Assembly: GCA_024509875.1 (NCBI GenBank)
Contig: JAMPIV010012432.1
Location: 1 to 64,000, forward strand
From: Oreohelix idahoensis
Taxonomy: Eukaryota; Mollusca; Gastropoda; Stylommatophora; Oreohelicidae
Length of the DNA: 64,000 bases
Reading direction: 5' to 3'
In this document: positions 1 to 11,900 of the stretch, piece after piece
Layout of the letters: each line of letters begins with the position of its first letter
Numbering within the stretch: position 1 is the stretch's first letter
Notes under the pieces: model-generated
The model's database searches: none
What the model was told of the DNA's origin: nothing
The model's input: the letters and a program-made list of their open reading frames with translations, nothing else
Translations under genes and position numbers: made by a program

Positions 1-600
1 TTTTTTTTTTTTGTCCTCAAGGGGGGAAGGGACCCCTGGGGATTTTTTTTTTTTTTACCGCCATTTTCCGCCCCCCCCCAAGGGGGGGAAAACCCTCCAA
101 GGCTTTTATATGCTATGGGGGACCCCCCGGGGAGGGGAAAAAGCCGAAAGGACGAGGGGGGGCGAGGGCCCGGGGACCCCAAAAAACCAAACTTGGGCGG
201 GAGAACTGTGGGGGAAGCTGAGATTTTGCCTAAAGAATTTGAAATCCCCCACACCCCCCCCAATACAGGGTTGGGGGCACTGTTACGAAGGTATGGCCGC
301 CGGTCCGGACCCCCCGGAGCAAAAGTGGGAAATTTTTCCCCCATATTTGTGTTTGCTACCCCTTTACCCCCAAGGGGGGGGGAAACCCCCCCCCCGACCC
401 ACCAGGGCCGGTGATGGGCCGCTGAAACTTGCTGTGGGGGGGGGGGGGGGGGGGGACGGTTGGCCCGGTTTATGGGATTCAAAAAGGAAAAAGGAAGGAA
501 AGAATTAGCTCCAATAACAAAGGGGGGGAGACAGTGGAAAGTGGTTTAAATGGGATACAATAATTTTTTTTTAGACGGGGAATACCAATTTTATAAAATA
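1..600 (+). repeat. Noisy copy of the RTE-like LINE 3' end
   Basis: Despite heavy homopolymer inflation, this stretch follows 20,281-20,460 in order. Shared anchors are a CTGTGG..AAGCTGAGAT block, a GGGGCACTGT..ACGAAGG..ATGGCCGCC block, GTGATGGCCGCTGA and GACGGTTGGC followed by a GAA-rich tail. No reading frame survives; the apparent ORFs are Gly/Pro-rich readings of G and C runs. I infer a low-quality consensus of a second copy of the LINE terminus. Confidence 0.75.
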
Positions 601-1330
601 TGACCCTTAATGGAATGTGTTTGGGGCGAGAGATGGTTTTTAGGGTCTGTTTGGTAGATTGTTAGGAGGTTTATAATTTTTTCAAGTCGTTTTTTGTTAT
701 GTGGGGGGGGACGCGTAGCTGGACCTGTTTTTTTTTTTAAAATCTTATATTTTCTTGGCTAAAAGTTGGATTTAAAAATAAAAAAGCATACAAAGATACC
801 AAAAAAAAGCAAAAAACAACCCCAATTTAAAATCAAAAGCCTAAACTCAAAATTGAATGTCCTTGGGTCCCCCCAAAGGGGGGTGGGGACGTAGGGAAAA
901 GGCCGCTGGGGTCCCGGCGGTGGTCCGGTTTTTTTTAGCAATTTTTAGTGGTTTAGTTTTTTTGGCCCCCACTAAGCTTTCCCACTTAGGCCCGGCCCCC
1001 CCAGTGGGGGTTCTTATTGGGTTCCGATCCCCCCAGGATGAGGTTTTGGGGGAACAATTGTGGGTGGGGGTTTTAAGGCCCCCCTAAACAAAACGGCACT
1101 TCCCCTGGGTTGGGGAACCCCAGCACCCCAAATTGCGGTTTAACCCCCCCCTGAAGCAAATCTCTTTGGGGGAAGGTTAAAGGGGGCCCGGGGGGGGGGG
1201 GGGCTTGGGGGGGGGGGCGCCGTGATTTTTGGGGCCCCCCCGACCCCCACCCATTTTTACCCACCCCTTTTTTTTACTGTTTGGCCGCTTTTAATACTTT
1301 GGTTCTCCTCCGGCCCCCCAACTTATTCTT
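601..1330 (+). other. Degraded sequence, probably noisy element A 3' UTR
   Basis: This lies between the noisy LINE end and the noisy LTR. By position it corresponds to the 3' UTR segment at 20,468-20,956 of the clean copy. I find few convincing anchors inside it, and long G, C and T runs dominate. No gene is supported. Confidence 0.4.
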
Positions 1331-3450
1331 GGACCATTGCCATTTTGGGAACTTATTTTTAGTTTTTAATTTTTTTTTTAAATGCCCCCCCATTTGGGGG
1401 GAATAGGTATAAACCTCCCCTTTGGAATATTGTTTAGTCCCCATCTTTTTCTATTTCCTTACAAGTCCGTCTTAAAATTCTTTTGGGTGGGGGATTTTTG
1501 GGGATAGCTTGGGTCCGGTTCCCAAGGAATAAGTTTGTCTTGGTTTTCCTTTGATTTTTTTTTTTAGTTTTTTTAGTTTTATAATAGGGTGTTTGCCCGG
1601 GGACCATGATTAAGTTGGTGTGTACCGGATTTTTTTTTGAGGGGGTTTTTCTTATTTTTTTGGTCCCCTTTATATGGAAGACCGCCCTTTCCTCCCAGAT
1701 TTCCCACCCGGCCCCAGTTTCCTTTTTGAAAAATAATCCAGGGTTGGCGCTATTCCCGCCCCCCCCCAATTGTTTCACCCAAAGTGAGATTTTTCTTTTT
1801 TCCTTTTTTTAAGGTTTTTGAGTTTTTTTGCTTTTTTCCCCCAGGGTGTCCGAACTTCGTTGATGGAAAAAACCCAATGTCCTTCGTTCGTAAGTTTAGC
1901 TGGGAGTTTTTGAGGGTTGGTTATTTCGCATTCCCGGCGTGTCTTCTTGCCGCATTGTTCTCTGGTTTGTTTTTTGGCCATTGTTTTTTTTTTTTTTAAC
2001 AAAAATGGATTTTTTTTGTTTTTTCCGCCCCCCCCCCAGGGGGTCCAGGTCTTGCGCTGAGGGGGATTTGCTTTGGGTTTTTTTTTACCGGGGGCGGGGG
2101 GGACCGGTAGGCCGGATGGCGGCATGTAGGTTTTTTCTTCGCTTTTGTTTTTGTTTTTCTAGGGAAGGGAGAAAGGTTTCCTTTTTCCCCTCATTGTTGT
2201 TCCTTTTTTTTTTGGAATATCAGGGGGATTGTTTATTATCCCCTCTATGTTTTATTTCCAAATGCCTTGGAAGGGCCCAAATTTATTGTGGAGATTCTTT
2301 ATTGTGATTTTTGAATTCTGTTTTGGATTTTGTCAAACAGGTTTAAAAAAACTTTGAAAAAATCCTTTTTTGCTGAAAGGTTTAAAACCTTTTTTTTTTT
2401 ATTCGCCCCATTCCGGCCCCCCATCCCTTGTTGGGATTTTGTTTTGACCTTTTTTTGCCCTTTTTTTAGCCCCTGCCCCCCCTTATTATTTAAAAGTCGT
2501 GTGATATGTGGAAAATCCCAAAGGTTATTTGGCCTTCAGCCTTTCAACCGAATCTTCCAAACCCTTATAATTGTCCCCCCCACACGCGCACCATCTATTT
2601 TTGAAAATTGGCCCTTGTTCCTTTACCCCCCCTGAGGGGGTGAACCCCCTACAATAATTGGGCCTATATTGCTTCCTGGGGAACTTTTTTTATTGATGGG
2701 GGGATCTTTTAGGGTTGAGATACCTTTTGCTGCTGTTTAATGGGAGGGACAGAACCCATAAGAGTTTGATGGAACAGGAACATACGAGGTAAATGTTGTG
2801 AGCGCTTCAAAAAAGAACATTGGCCTTGTGCCCCGTACCGCCGTCATTCTTGTTTTGAGGGGTCAAAAAAATTTTTAGGGGGGGGGACTTAGATTTTAAA
2901 TCTCTCCTAGTTTTGATTATCTAGTTTACTGAGCTTCTTATGGGAAAGGGTGAAAGGGAAAAAGTAGTTTACTTTTATACCTAAAGTGAATTAAAAATTG
3001 TTTTCGGATACTTTTTTGTTATTCCCAGGATGTAATTTTTTATTCCTAAAATAAAAGGCATTTACGAGTATTAAATTATGAAATGGTATGTTGATTTCGA
3101 TTATGGATTTTATGGCTGGTATTACACTTACATATGCTTTTTTTGCTTGTTGAATTTTGACCTACATATTTGATATCCTGTCATTAAATGTCCTGGGGGC
3201 GGGGGAACCACTGTTTGAATTCGTGTTTACCCTATGATGTTACCCCGGGGCTTTGTGGGTCTTATTTAATGTTTCCCCCCACTTAACGAACCCCCCACGT
3301 CTCCCTCCCCCCCCACTGTTCTTCATTATAGCGTGGGGTTACTGTCCCATCCGTGCATATAAAAAAATGTTAAAAAATTTTTTAAAAAAATACAAAAAAC
3401 CGTTTAACTTTACGCTGGTTTTTTGGAAATAGGCAATCAATTGAACAATT
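1331..3450 (+). repeat. Noisy LTR of element A without the element B insertion
   Basis: Ordered anchors match the clean element A LTR at 20,957-21,490 and then continue directly into 30,676 onward. Examples are TTCGTAAGTTTAGCTG near 1,890, CTCATTGTTGTTCC near 2,190, then CTATGTTTTATTTCCAAATG near 2,245, which spans the point where element B is inserted in the other copy. TATTGATGG..GATAC..TTTGCTGTTTAA, AATCTC.CTAGTT and ACC.TATGATGT follow in order to about 3,230. The copy is longer than the clean one because homopolymers are expanded. It is an empty-site version of the LTR, useful as independent evidence that element B is an insertion. Confidence 0.8.
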
Positions 3451-6400
3451 TTTTTTAAAGACTTTTTGCACAAGCATTCGTGGACCTTAGTGGGCCCCGG
3501 ACAGTTTTCCCCGTTCCATGACTTGCTTGGTGTGATTTATAGCCTTTGTTTGTCCCCCCGGTAATCCAACGCCCCCCCCACTTGTTTGGAAATTTCCCCA
3601 GACCCCCAAAACATTTACACGCCCAACCATTGTTTTTTATGAAATACTTTGGAATGCCAAAATCCTTCAAACCTCTCCCTAAAGAAAATCCCCCCCCCCC
3701 CCAAAGGGCCGACAGAAAACAGTCAATGTAATTACCAGTTACTTCATTGGTCCAAGGTTTCCCCCCCTTTTCGCCTTTTTGGAAAAAACAATAAATCAAC
3801 AAGGATTTTACAACACACGGCTGAACAATTAAACAAAAATAAAAAGACATCCTGGCCAGGGAACCATTTTCACCACCACATTTATTAAATGAACATTTTT
3901 TTTTTTTCAACCAATCACCATTTTTGTTTACAATTTGTTGTCATAGGCCCAAAATAGGCTTTGGGTTTTGGTCTGGGTTATTACCAAGCAATACCATTGG
4001 TGGGGTCCCCTTTTTCCCCACTTTCCCATTTTACGGAAAAGGAATTTTCCCAAAATTCAACAATGGTAATAAACAAAAAAATACCCATAATTTATTCGGC
4101 GTTCTTCAACCGGGTGAAACATTCAAAACATACAGCGAAAATTTTAATATTGAGTTTTAAAAACCCAAGCCTAGACAAATTTGTCCGGGACCCAATCCTA
4201 CATTAAACCCATTTCGGTTACCCTTGAATTGGGGAAAAGTTTTAAAACGAGTCGGTTTCGGTTTTTTTGCCCCGGGAACAAAGTTAAAAAAGGGTTTCCC
4301 CCTTGAAACCTTTAATGGGGCCAAATTTTTTTTTTTTTGGCTGAAGCCAATTTAGCAAAAGGGGGAAATTTTTTGGGGGACCCCCAGTACCCGTGGGGGC
4401 CTAAGGTTGACAGTACCCGGGCTTTTTTTTATATTTAACAAGGGACTGTTTGTATTTCAACAGGGGGGGGTGGGGGGGCTGGGTGGAGCGGGAGCACTTT
4501 TTGGGTTTAAAAAGGGTGGACAAGTGCCCCCCAAAGGCCCAGTTGGTCAGCTGCTGTTTTTTGTAAAACAAGGTGGTTTGGTCCAGAACCAAGTTTGCAT
4601 TTGTTTTTTGGCTTGTTTGTTCAAGCAGCTTTATGAAAAGCCGTGCCGTTTTGCCGGAGTGTTTTACTAAAAGGTGTTTTTTTTTTTTCATTTCTTTCAA
4701 GAGGGCCTTAAAGTTTTTCTTTTGAAACCCCCCTATTTTCAAGGCCCCCCAAAATTTTACCTCGGTTTGACTAAACATATTTTACCTTGAGAAATTTGTT
4801 TTGCCCAAGTGTGGCCGTTATTTTTTACATTGTTTATCCAGTTTTTTTAGGGGGGTAGAAAAGCTCAAAAGTTCTTTACCATTTTTCCGTTCCCCCCCGT
4901 TCTTAGGCCAGGTTTTTTACCAAAAGCATTTCCAAAAAGAATGGTACCCAACATTTCCCGTTATCAAATCGTGTGATTCTTTTTTTCCCTTTTCCCAAGA
5001 AAGGAAAAAAACCGTGATTGTTTTTCCATTTATTCTGTTTTTTTTTTCCTGCCTGTGGGGGCCCTTGGGGGGACGTTTGGGATAGTGTTATAGCAAAATT
5101 AGGTTAGTGGTTTAAAGTGTTAGACAAACAAAGAAGTCGGTTGTGAATTTGTAGGTAACTAGGAGAAAACTGGAAGCAATCTTATATTTAGACGATTTCC
5201 TACTTTAAACAGGTTAGAACAGTTCGATATGTATCTGTTATATGAGAAAAACATGTTACTTCGAACACAAATACAGTTATACCAATACAGTATAAGAACG
5301 AAATTTGAGACTATGGTTTTTAGATGGGTTATTATATAGGTAACAAAAAAGCGTTTTTGTAAATATTAGTTTTTAATTTGTAGATTTTACAATAGTGTTG
5401 TTTGTATGTATTCGAATATAACTATTGGGGGTATTATTGTTTGAGTTATTAGAGTTGTAGTGGGCGGTCAATTATTACTTTGTAGCAGTAATTGTTATTC
5501 AAACCCACCGTATATATAATCCCTCATAGGAAAGACAAGTAATTGCGGGTGACAATTCAAAACATGGATATTTTCTCATATGAATGTAGGCAATATTACT
5601 ATATATATAAGTTGCTAGGGATTGTAGGGGGCATATCACAGATTTCTTTTACATTATCCGGATTTACCCTTGGAATTTGCCCCAGGCCAGGTACAAGTGG
5701 GCAGATACCTTCTGAGTCACATTTTCGTCACATTGTCGTTCAAGTCGTTTTTTGTTTGGGGGGTGTTGATATAAAACAATGGGGGTGTGTGTCTGTAGTG
5801 TATAGTTTGAATGAGTAAGTTTTAATTCGTTTTGAGGGGTTTTTTTTTATTTTTTGGGCCATTGACGTTAGGTTTCGGGTCTGTTTTTCTGGATAGGCTG
5901 TTTTGGTTAATTGCTAGTTCTTACATTCTTTTTAGGGGGCGGTGGGGTAGGGGTCGTTTGCGGTAGATGGAGGATGTTAGTGCGTATGAAAAAGATAGGT
6001 TCCACAACATGTGACAATTTTGTGTGAGTTATGACCCCAATTCTTGGATTGGGTGTGTGTTACTTTGTTGTGGTGTGTGTTCAAGAATTATATGGTTGGT
6101 TTTGTCGTCAGGTAGCCAAACAGTGATAGGGCTCGGCTTAAGAGGGAATAAATCCCCACATTTTTGCCACCATTAGTACCTCTAATGGTGAAAATGGACC
6201 GGTTAAATTTTCCGGCTTTTGTAGTATAAGGTTGATGTTCTTAACCGGCAATTGTTTTTGACAAAGGGAGAGCGATGCGTTTGTTTTTTACCCTCAGGTA
6301 GCGACTAAATAACTTTGGGTATATTGGTCGGGTTACCATCTCGGCGATTGTTTTACATTGGGTGGTAGGTGTTTTATAAAAGTCGGGCATTGCGGGGATG

Positions 6401-9400
6401 TTTATTAGTTTAAACCCCACCCCCATTGTTTTGTGTGGTTTTTTAAAGATTGGGGGCCTTGTGTTTACCTTAAGGGTTGGAGGTGGGTTTACAAGGAGAG
6501 ACCCTATGGTAAGGAGGAATTATCGAATTTGTTTTCGTTATATGTCGTAGTAGTTATAAGGTTTACCATGCGTTTGTCGCCCGGATTAGTAACAGTTTTT
6601 TAATTTCCCAGCATATCTAAAGAAAGTTGGGGTTGATTTGCTTTTTATTTGAGGTAGGTTTTTGGACCTTAAAAGTTTATTACTTTAATTACCAACTGGA
6701 TGATAAATTTTAGGTTAAATGGGGAATGTGTTGGTGGAATTTTAGTTGGTCATGACGGGTACCATCGCCCACTAATTTTGGGGAATTGTGGGGGGAAAGG
6801 TTTGGGCCCACCCTGAATTTTTTCGCATTCCAAAGGTTATTGTTGGGTATTGGAGAAATGGAATTAGATGTTTCGAAAAAAGGTTTATTAGCGTGCTTAA
6901 TGGAGTAGGAAAGGGTTTCTTTTTGACTAATAAGTGCGACGAGCACATTTGTTTTCCCAACCAGAAGGGAATTGGGTCAAAATTTAATGTATGAAATACG
7001 TCTAGTGGGTTGTGGGGAGTTAAAAAAAACACAAGGGTGTTGCCTTCCCATTTTTTAAATCGTAAACTTGGCGTTATTAATAAAGCTTTCTAGAAGCATT
7101 TTGGAAAATTTTTAAGAAGTGGTATTTTTTAAATTTAAATTTATACATATTCCAGGTTTGTAGTGGACTCCCCCCCCAAAACTTGTATGGAGTTTGTTGT
7201 TTACTTTGCATTATGTATTTTTCCCCCCCCATTGCTTAGGCAATTGTTTACATATTGGGAGTCAACAAAAACCTTTTAATTTGGAGGCCCCAGTGGTGAG
7301 GTTAAAAACATTTGGCACTTGAGTCGGGGAAGGAACCTGGTTGACATTTAAGTTTTGTTTTAGGAATAAAAATTTTCTTTGGGTCAACTACCTCAGATAA
7401 TATTGGAGATTAAAAAGGAGCAATGGGGGGAAGCTTGAAAAACCAAAAAAGGGGGAAAACTTGCCCACCCAGAATTTGGCAAGGGGGGGATGAAAAAAAA
7501 AAAAAAGGGGCGGGGAGGGATGTATCCCAGTAAATGGGAGGGAGAGGGGGGAAATTAAGGAAGAAAGCAATTACAAAAGATGGAAATATGGAAAGGCAAA
7601 ACGGGATTCGGGGCTTTGGGAAAGAGGTAAAAGATATGGGGTGGGCCCTGGTTAGGAGAACACTGATGATATGGAATTGTTCCTGGGGGTTGAAAAAAAT
7701 ATAAAAGACCTTTTGAAATAGAGGGCTGAAAAATATTAAAAAGGGACGTGTTGAAAAAATAAAAGGCCATCCTTTGAAATGGTGTGGCCGGTGCAGAAAA
7801 AAACCCTTGGGTAAATCAAAAAAAAGTTAAGACTTGGGAAGGCTGTGAATATAAAAAGCAAAGGCTTATCAGGGGGGGGAGTTTGAAAAATAGAAGAGGT
7901 TTTGAAAAGGGGGGAGGAGAAAAAGTTTTTACAAATGGGGGGGTGTAAACAAGATGATGAGAAGAAAAAAGATCCATGAGGCTTTTGGTGAAATAGTGTG
8001 GTGCAAAGGATAACAAGGGGTACTTGGATTGTTTTTGGAAAGTATGGGGTTACACAATTATGCATTAATGCAAAAAATAATGGCGATCTGGGGATTGAAG
8101 GATTTAAAGGGGGGACTACATTTAAGGGCCCCCCCCACGTTTCAATGCCGTTAAATTGGCGTCACAATTTTAAGGCGGGGTACCCACCCAGTCCCCAAAT
8201 TGACTAATGTGAAAAATCATTGATCAAGCCATTAAAAATGTTTTGCCCGATACCATTTTTATCTAAATGGGCTTCTTTGACCCCCATTAAAGAAAAATGA
8301 TAGGTGGGAGGGAAACACTTTTCTAAAGGTAATTTGGAAGTTGATAGTAAGGGAAAAGACTTCCCCCCCCCCCAGTGTTATAACATTAGTAGGGGCGAGA
8401 AAAATCCATGATTAATTTTCCAGAACGGTGCAGGGTTTTTTTTTATGGGGAAAACGGGCATTTTGTGTCCCCCCCCCCAAAAATGTAGCTTAGATGGTGG
8501 AGATGAAAATACCTTATGAAGATTCGGAAAATGTTTTAGTTAAGGCAAAAAATTTGGTAGTTTTAATTTGGAAATGACGTGTGTGGAACAAGGAAAAATA
8601 CCAAAACTATTCGTCTGAAGGTTTATAATTTGTTCATGGCGGGCGTAAATTAAATATCTGTTGTTTCTTTAAAGAAAATTTTGTTTTACCCCAGGATACA
8701 TTTTTGATTGACGTTTAAAAGGGATATTTGTGCTTTGTGATTCCTTTTAAATTTATTGTGCGTCAGTGGGGGGCAAGAAAAAAATAAAATTTTATTTTTG
8801 CCCAGGGAAAACTAATTTGGTTGTTGGCACAAATTCTCTGTTCCTACCGGAAGATTTTATTTGAAAGACCACGACGTACTTGCCCTAATAAGGATACGTC
8901 TTACACTTTTTTACGGTTTTTGGATTGTTTACAACGTTTGGGGGTGGGAAAAATGGTGCCCGGTGTCCCCCCCCCCCCCCCTAAAGATAGAAAAATGTAA
9001 AACGAGCGGCGAACTTATGTGTGGGCGGGGTGAAAAATGCTGAAAACGTTGATAAGGACAGTAAGTAAATTACTTAAGAGGGGGGGGATACCTAAGTTTC
9101 CCCCATTGTGGAGTTTCCTGTTTGAATGATGGGACAATATCCCCTTTTTTTATCCCCCTTTGGCTTTTACTCCTTCATTGATACGGATAAAACGTGTTGT
9201 AGTAGCAAAAATAACCATATAAAAAGGAAATGGGAAGGAAGATTTTTTGGTTTTGTGGTAATGCCAGGTAAATATATAACTTGACTACACTTATTCCTAA
9301 TAGCCCCCCCACGTAAACCCAGTAATTTTTTTTGGTTAAAACTTCTTAAAGGTTTTTAAAAAAAAGGAAGGTCTATTCGCCAAGCAAGCCCCGAGATTGC

Positions 9401-10060
9401 GGCAAATTTCGGGGCAAGGCCCCCACCCCTTTAAAGTGTATGGGTCCCAAACAAAAGTCCCCCTTAGTTCCAGAATCGATTATCCAACACAAAAATCTCT
9501 TTGACTTTATTGGAGCGGACGAAATAATAACCTTAGTACTAAATATTCCACGTTTTTTTTACGTTTATTGGAACACAGAAAAGAGTTACTGGGAACACTG
9601 TTAGTTTGATGTTATGTAAATGTATCCAGGGGTGGATTCTTAAACTTACAAAGAACGCAATAGTTCTCGGGGATAAGTGAGGCTAACTAAGTGTGGGCGG
9701 GACCAGGGTTTTTCCTCGACGTTAATTACTTCGATTACCTAATCAAGATTTTTAAAGCCCATTTTAAAAATTGTATAGATCTGTGGAGGAACTATAATTA
9801 ATATTACACCCGGGGGAATTACGAGATGAGGAGCTCAATAAGTCCCTGATGCGTTTTTGGGGACCCCACTGTATCGTATTAATCGGCGCGTTCACGGATT
9901 ATTATAATATTACGTCTTTAACGATGGTTCACACAACCAGTGCCCCCATTTGTGGGGGGGGGACCGTTTGATCATTAGTTACATACAGGGAATGACATAT
10001 GGGGTTATATGTTTTGGTATGTAAGGGTGATTACCTGTGGTAGGGATTTTGTAACCATCG
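3451..10060. other. Degraded sequence, no supportable gene
   Basis: Runs of C, G, A and T of 6-15 bases recur every few tens of bases, and no ORF encodes a recognisable domain. In element order this should hold the leader and gag of the upstream copy of element A, but I could not find coding homology to the clean gag at 24,213 onward. Quality varies: about 5,090-6,700 has fewer homopolymers but still matches nothing I recognise. Confidence 0.5.
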
Positions 10061-11900
10061 GATTGGGGGTGGTGAGTGTCAAAACTTTGTTGTTTGCCTT
10101 TCTTTTTCTTGAAAGATTGGTATGGATTGTTAAGGGTCACCACCCCCCCCCCCCACGTTGGGGTTAAAGGACTCGGGTCGTGGGGTAAGGTTTGTTACGG
10201 GATGGCGCGGGGCGTGGGTGAATGGGAGTTTGCAAGGGGGTGGGTGGGGGTGGGCAGTGGGGATAGGGGCTGTGTGGTCTTTTTTGATTGAGGTGGTATT
10301 GTGTGCCATAGAGTATAGGCTGTGTAGTTTTTGACGGTGTCTGCTAGTGGGTTGGTGGTGGCCTAGTTGGCGGAGGCGGGTCGGCGTGTTGAAGAAGTTG
10401 GGTTTGTGGTTGCGGGTAAGGACCGGAGGGCGGGGAGGGGGGTGGGTGGGGGGGTGTGCCCCGGGCCGGGCGCCTGGGGAAGTGGGCACGTGGTGGGGGA
10501 GAGTAGGGCCGGAGCAGTGGAAGGCCTGAGGGGAGGTGCGGGTGGAGGATGTGGGTGACGCGGTGGGAGTGGCGACCGAGGTTGGGTGCGTTGGGGGGGA
10601 GGCGGTGGTGGGGGGAGGTAGCGGGGGTGCGAGGGGTGCGGGGTGGGGGGGGGGGGGTGGGGGTGGGGCGGTGGAGGGGGCGCGGGAGGGGTACGGGTTA
10701 GATATGGGCGGTTGTGGCGCCGTCGTGATAGGCGGCGTGGGAGGGGGAAGGGATATAGGATCGAGGGCGGGGGGGGCGGGAGGGCCCGGCCGTAGGGTAG
10801 GCGGGAGGGAGTGGGAGGGGAGTATAAGGGGGTGGGAGGGGCGGAACTTTTTGCTTTGTTGGGTGCGGGGGGTGGGGCGGGGGGGGAGGGGCGAAAGGGG
10901 GGAGCGGAGGTGAGGGGCGGAGGGGGTGGGGAGATTTAGCGGGGGGGGAGGGTGGGGAGGGCAGAGGTGATGAGGGCCGTGAGTGTGTTTTTTCTTTTGG
11001 AGTGGGACGGGGCGGGAAGGCGATCGCGGGCTGAGGGAGGGGATTTGGTGGAGTTTTTTGCGGGGAGGTCGAAAGAAGACGCCCCACCGCCCCGCACCGC
11101 GAGCGTGGATTATAAAGGAAGGGGAGCCGTAGGTGGGGCTGGGAGGGGGGGGGGGTGGGAGGGGGGGAGATAGGCGGGGGGGAGGAGGGGGGGGGAAGGG
11201 GCAGGGCTAAGGGAGGGGGGCGGGGTGAGGGGGGGGGTGGAGCGGGTGCGAAGGGGGCGAGGGGGGGGCGGAGGTTATCGGGTCGAGGGGGGCGTGGGTA
11301 TGGGAGGGGGGGAAGGGGGTGGGGCGGAGGTGGGGCGGATGGGGGAGGGGTGGGGTGCGGGGGGGGGGGGGGTGAGGGGGGGGGGGGGTGAGGGAGGAGG
11401 GCGGGGAGGGGGAGCGGGGAGGGGGCGGGGGGGAGACCAGGCGGAGGGGGCGGGAGGGGGGGGCTGATGGGGACGGGCGACGGGCGGAGGAGCTGGGGGG
11501 GAAAAGCGTGGGGGGGGAGGGGGGGTGGGGGGAGATTGTCGGGGAGGGGAGAGGTGAAGGGATAAGGGGCCCGTACGGGGGGGAGGGGGTGGGCGGGGCG
11601 TAATTGGCAGGCGGGGGGTTTGGTGAGGTCCAAAATACAAAATAAGGAGAGTGGTCCCAGCAGGGTGTGTAACCCTCGGTTTCCAAAACGGGGAGGGGGG
11701 GGGGGGTGTGTGGGGGGGTGTGGGGGGATGGGGGGCCGTTGGGGGGGTGGGGGGGAGAGGGTGTGCACGGGGGGGGGGGTTAATATAAACGTGAGGGGGG
11801 GGAGGGTGGGTGGGGGGAAGGGGGGCGGGGGCAGGGGGGCGGGGGGGGTGGTGGGGGGGAGCGCCCCCCAAGACCCGTAGTGCCCCCCTAGGTGTGCAGA
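10061..11900 (+). other. Strongly G-biased low-complexity block
   Basis: About 1.8 kb in which the plus strand is mostly G with scattered A, T and C, including many runs of 6-12 G. The opposite strand reads as Pro/Ser-rich pseudo-ORFs, which are shadows of the composition. It begins and ends inside low-quality sequence, so a base-calling or consensus artefact is more likely than a real G-rich locus. Confidence 0.6.
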
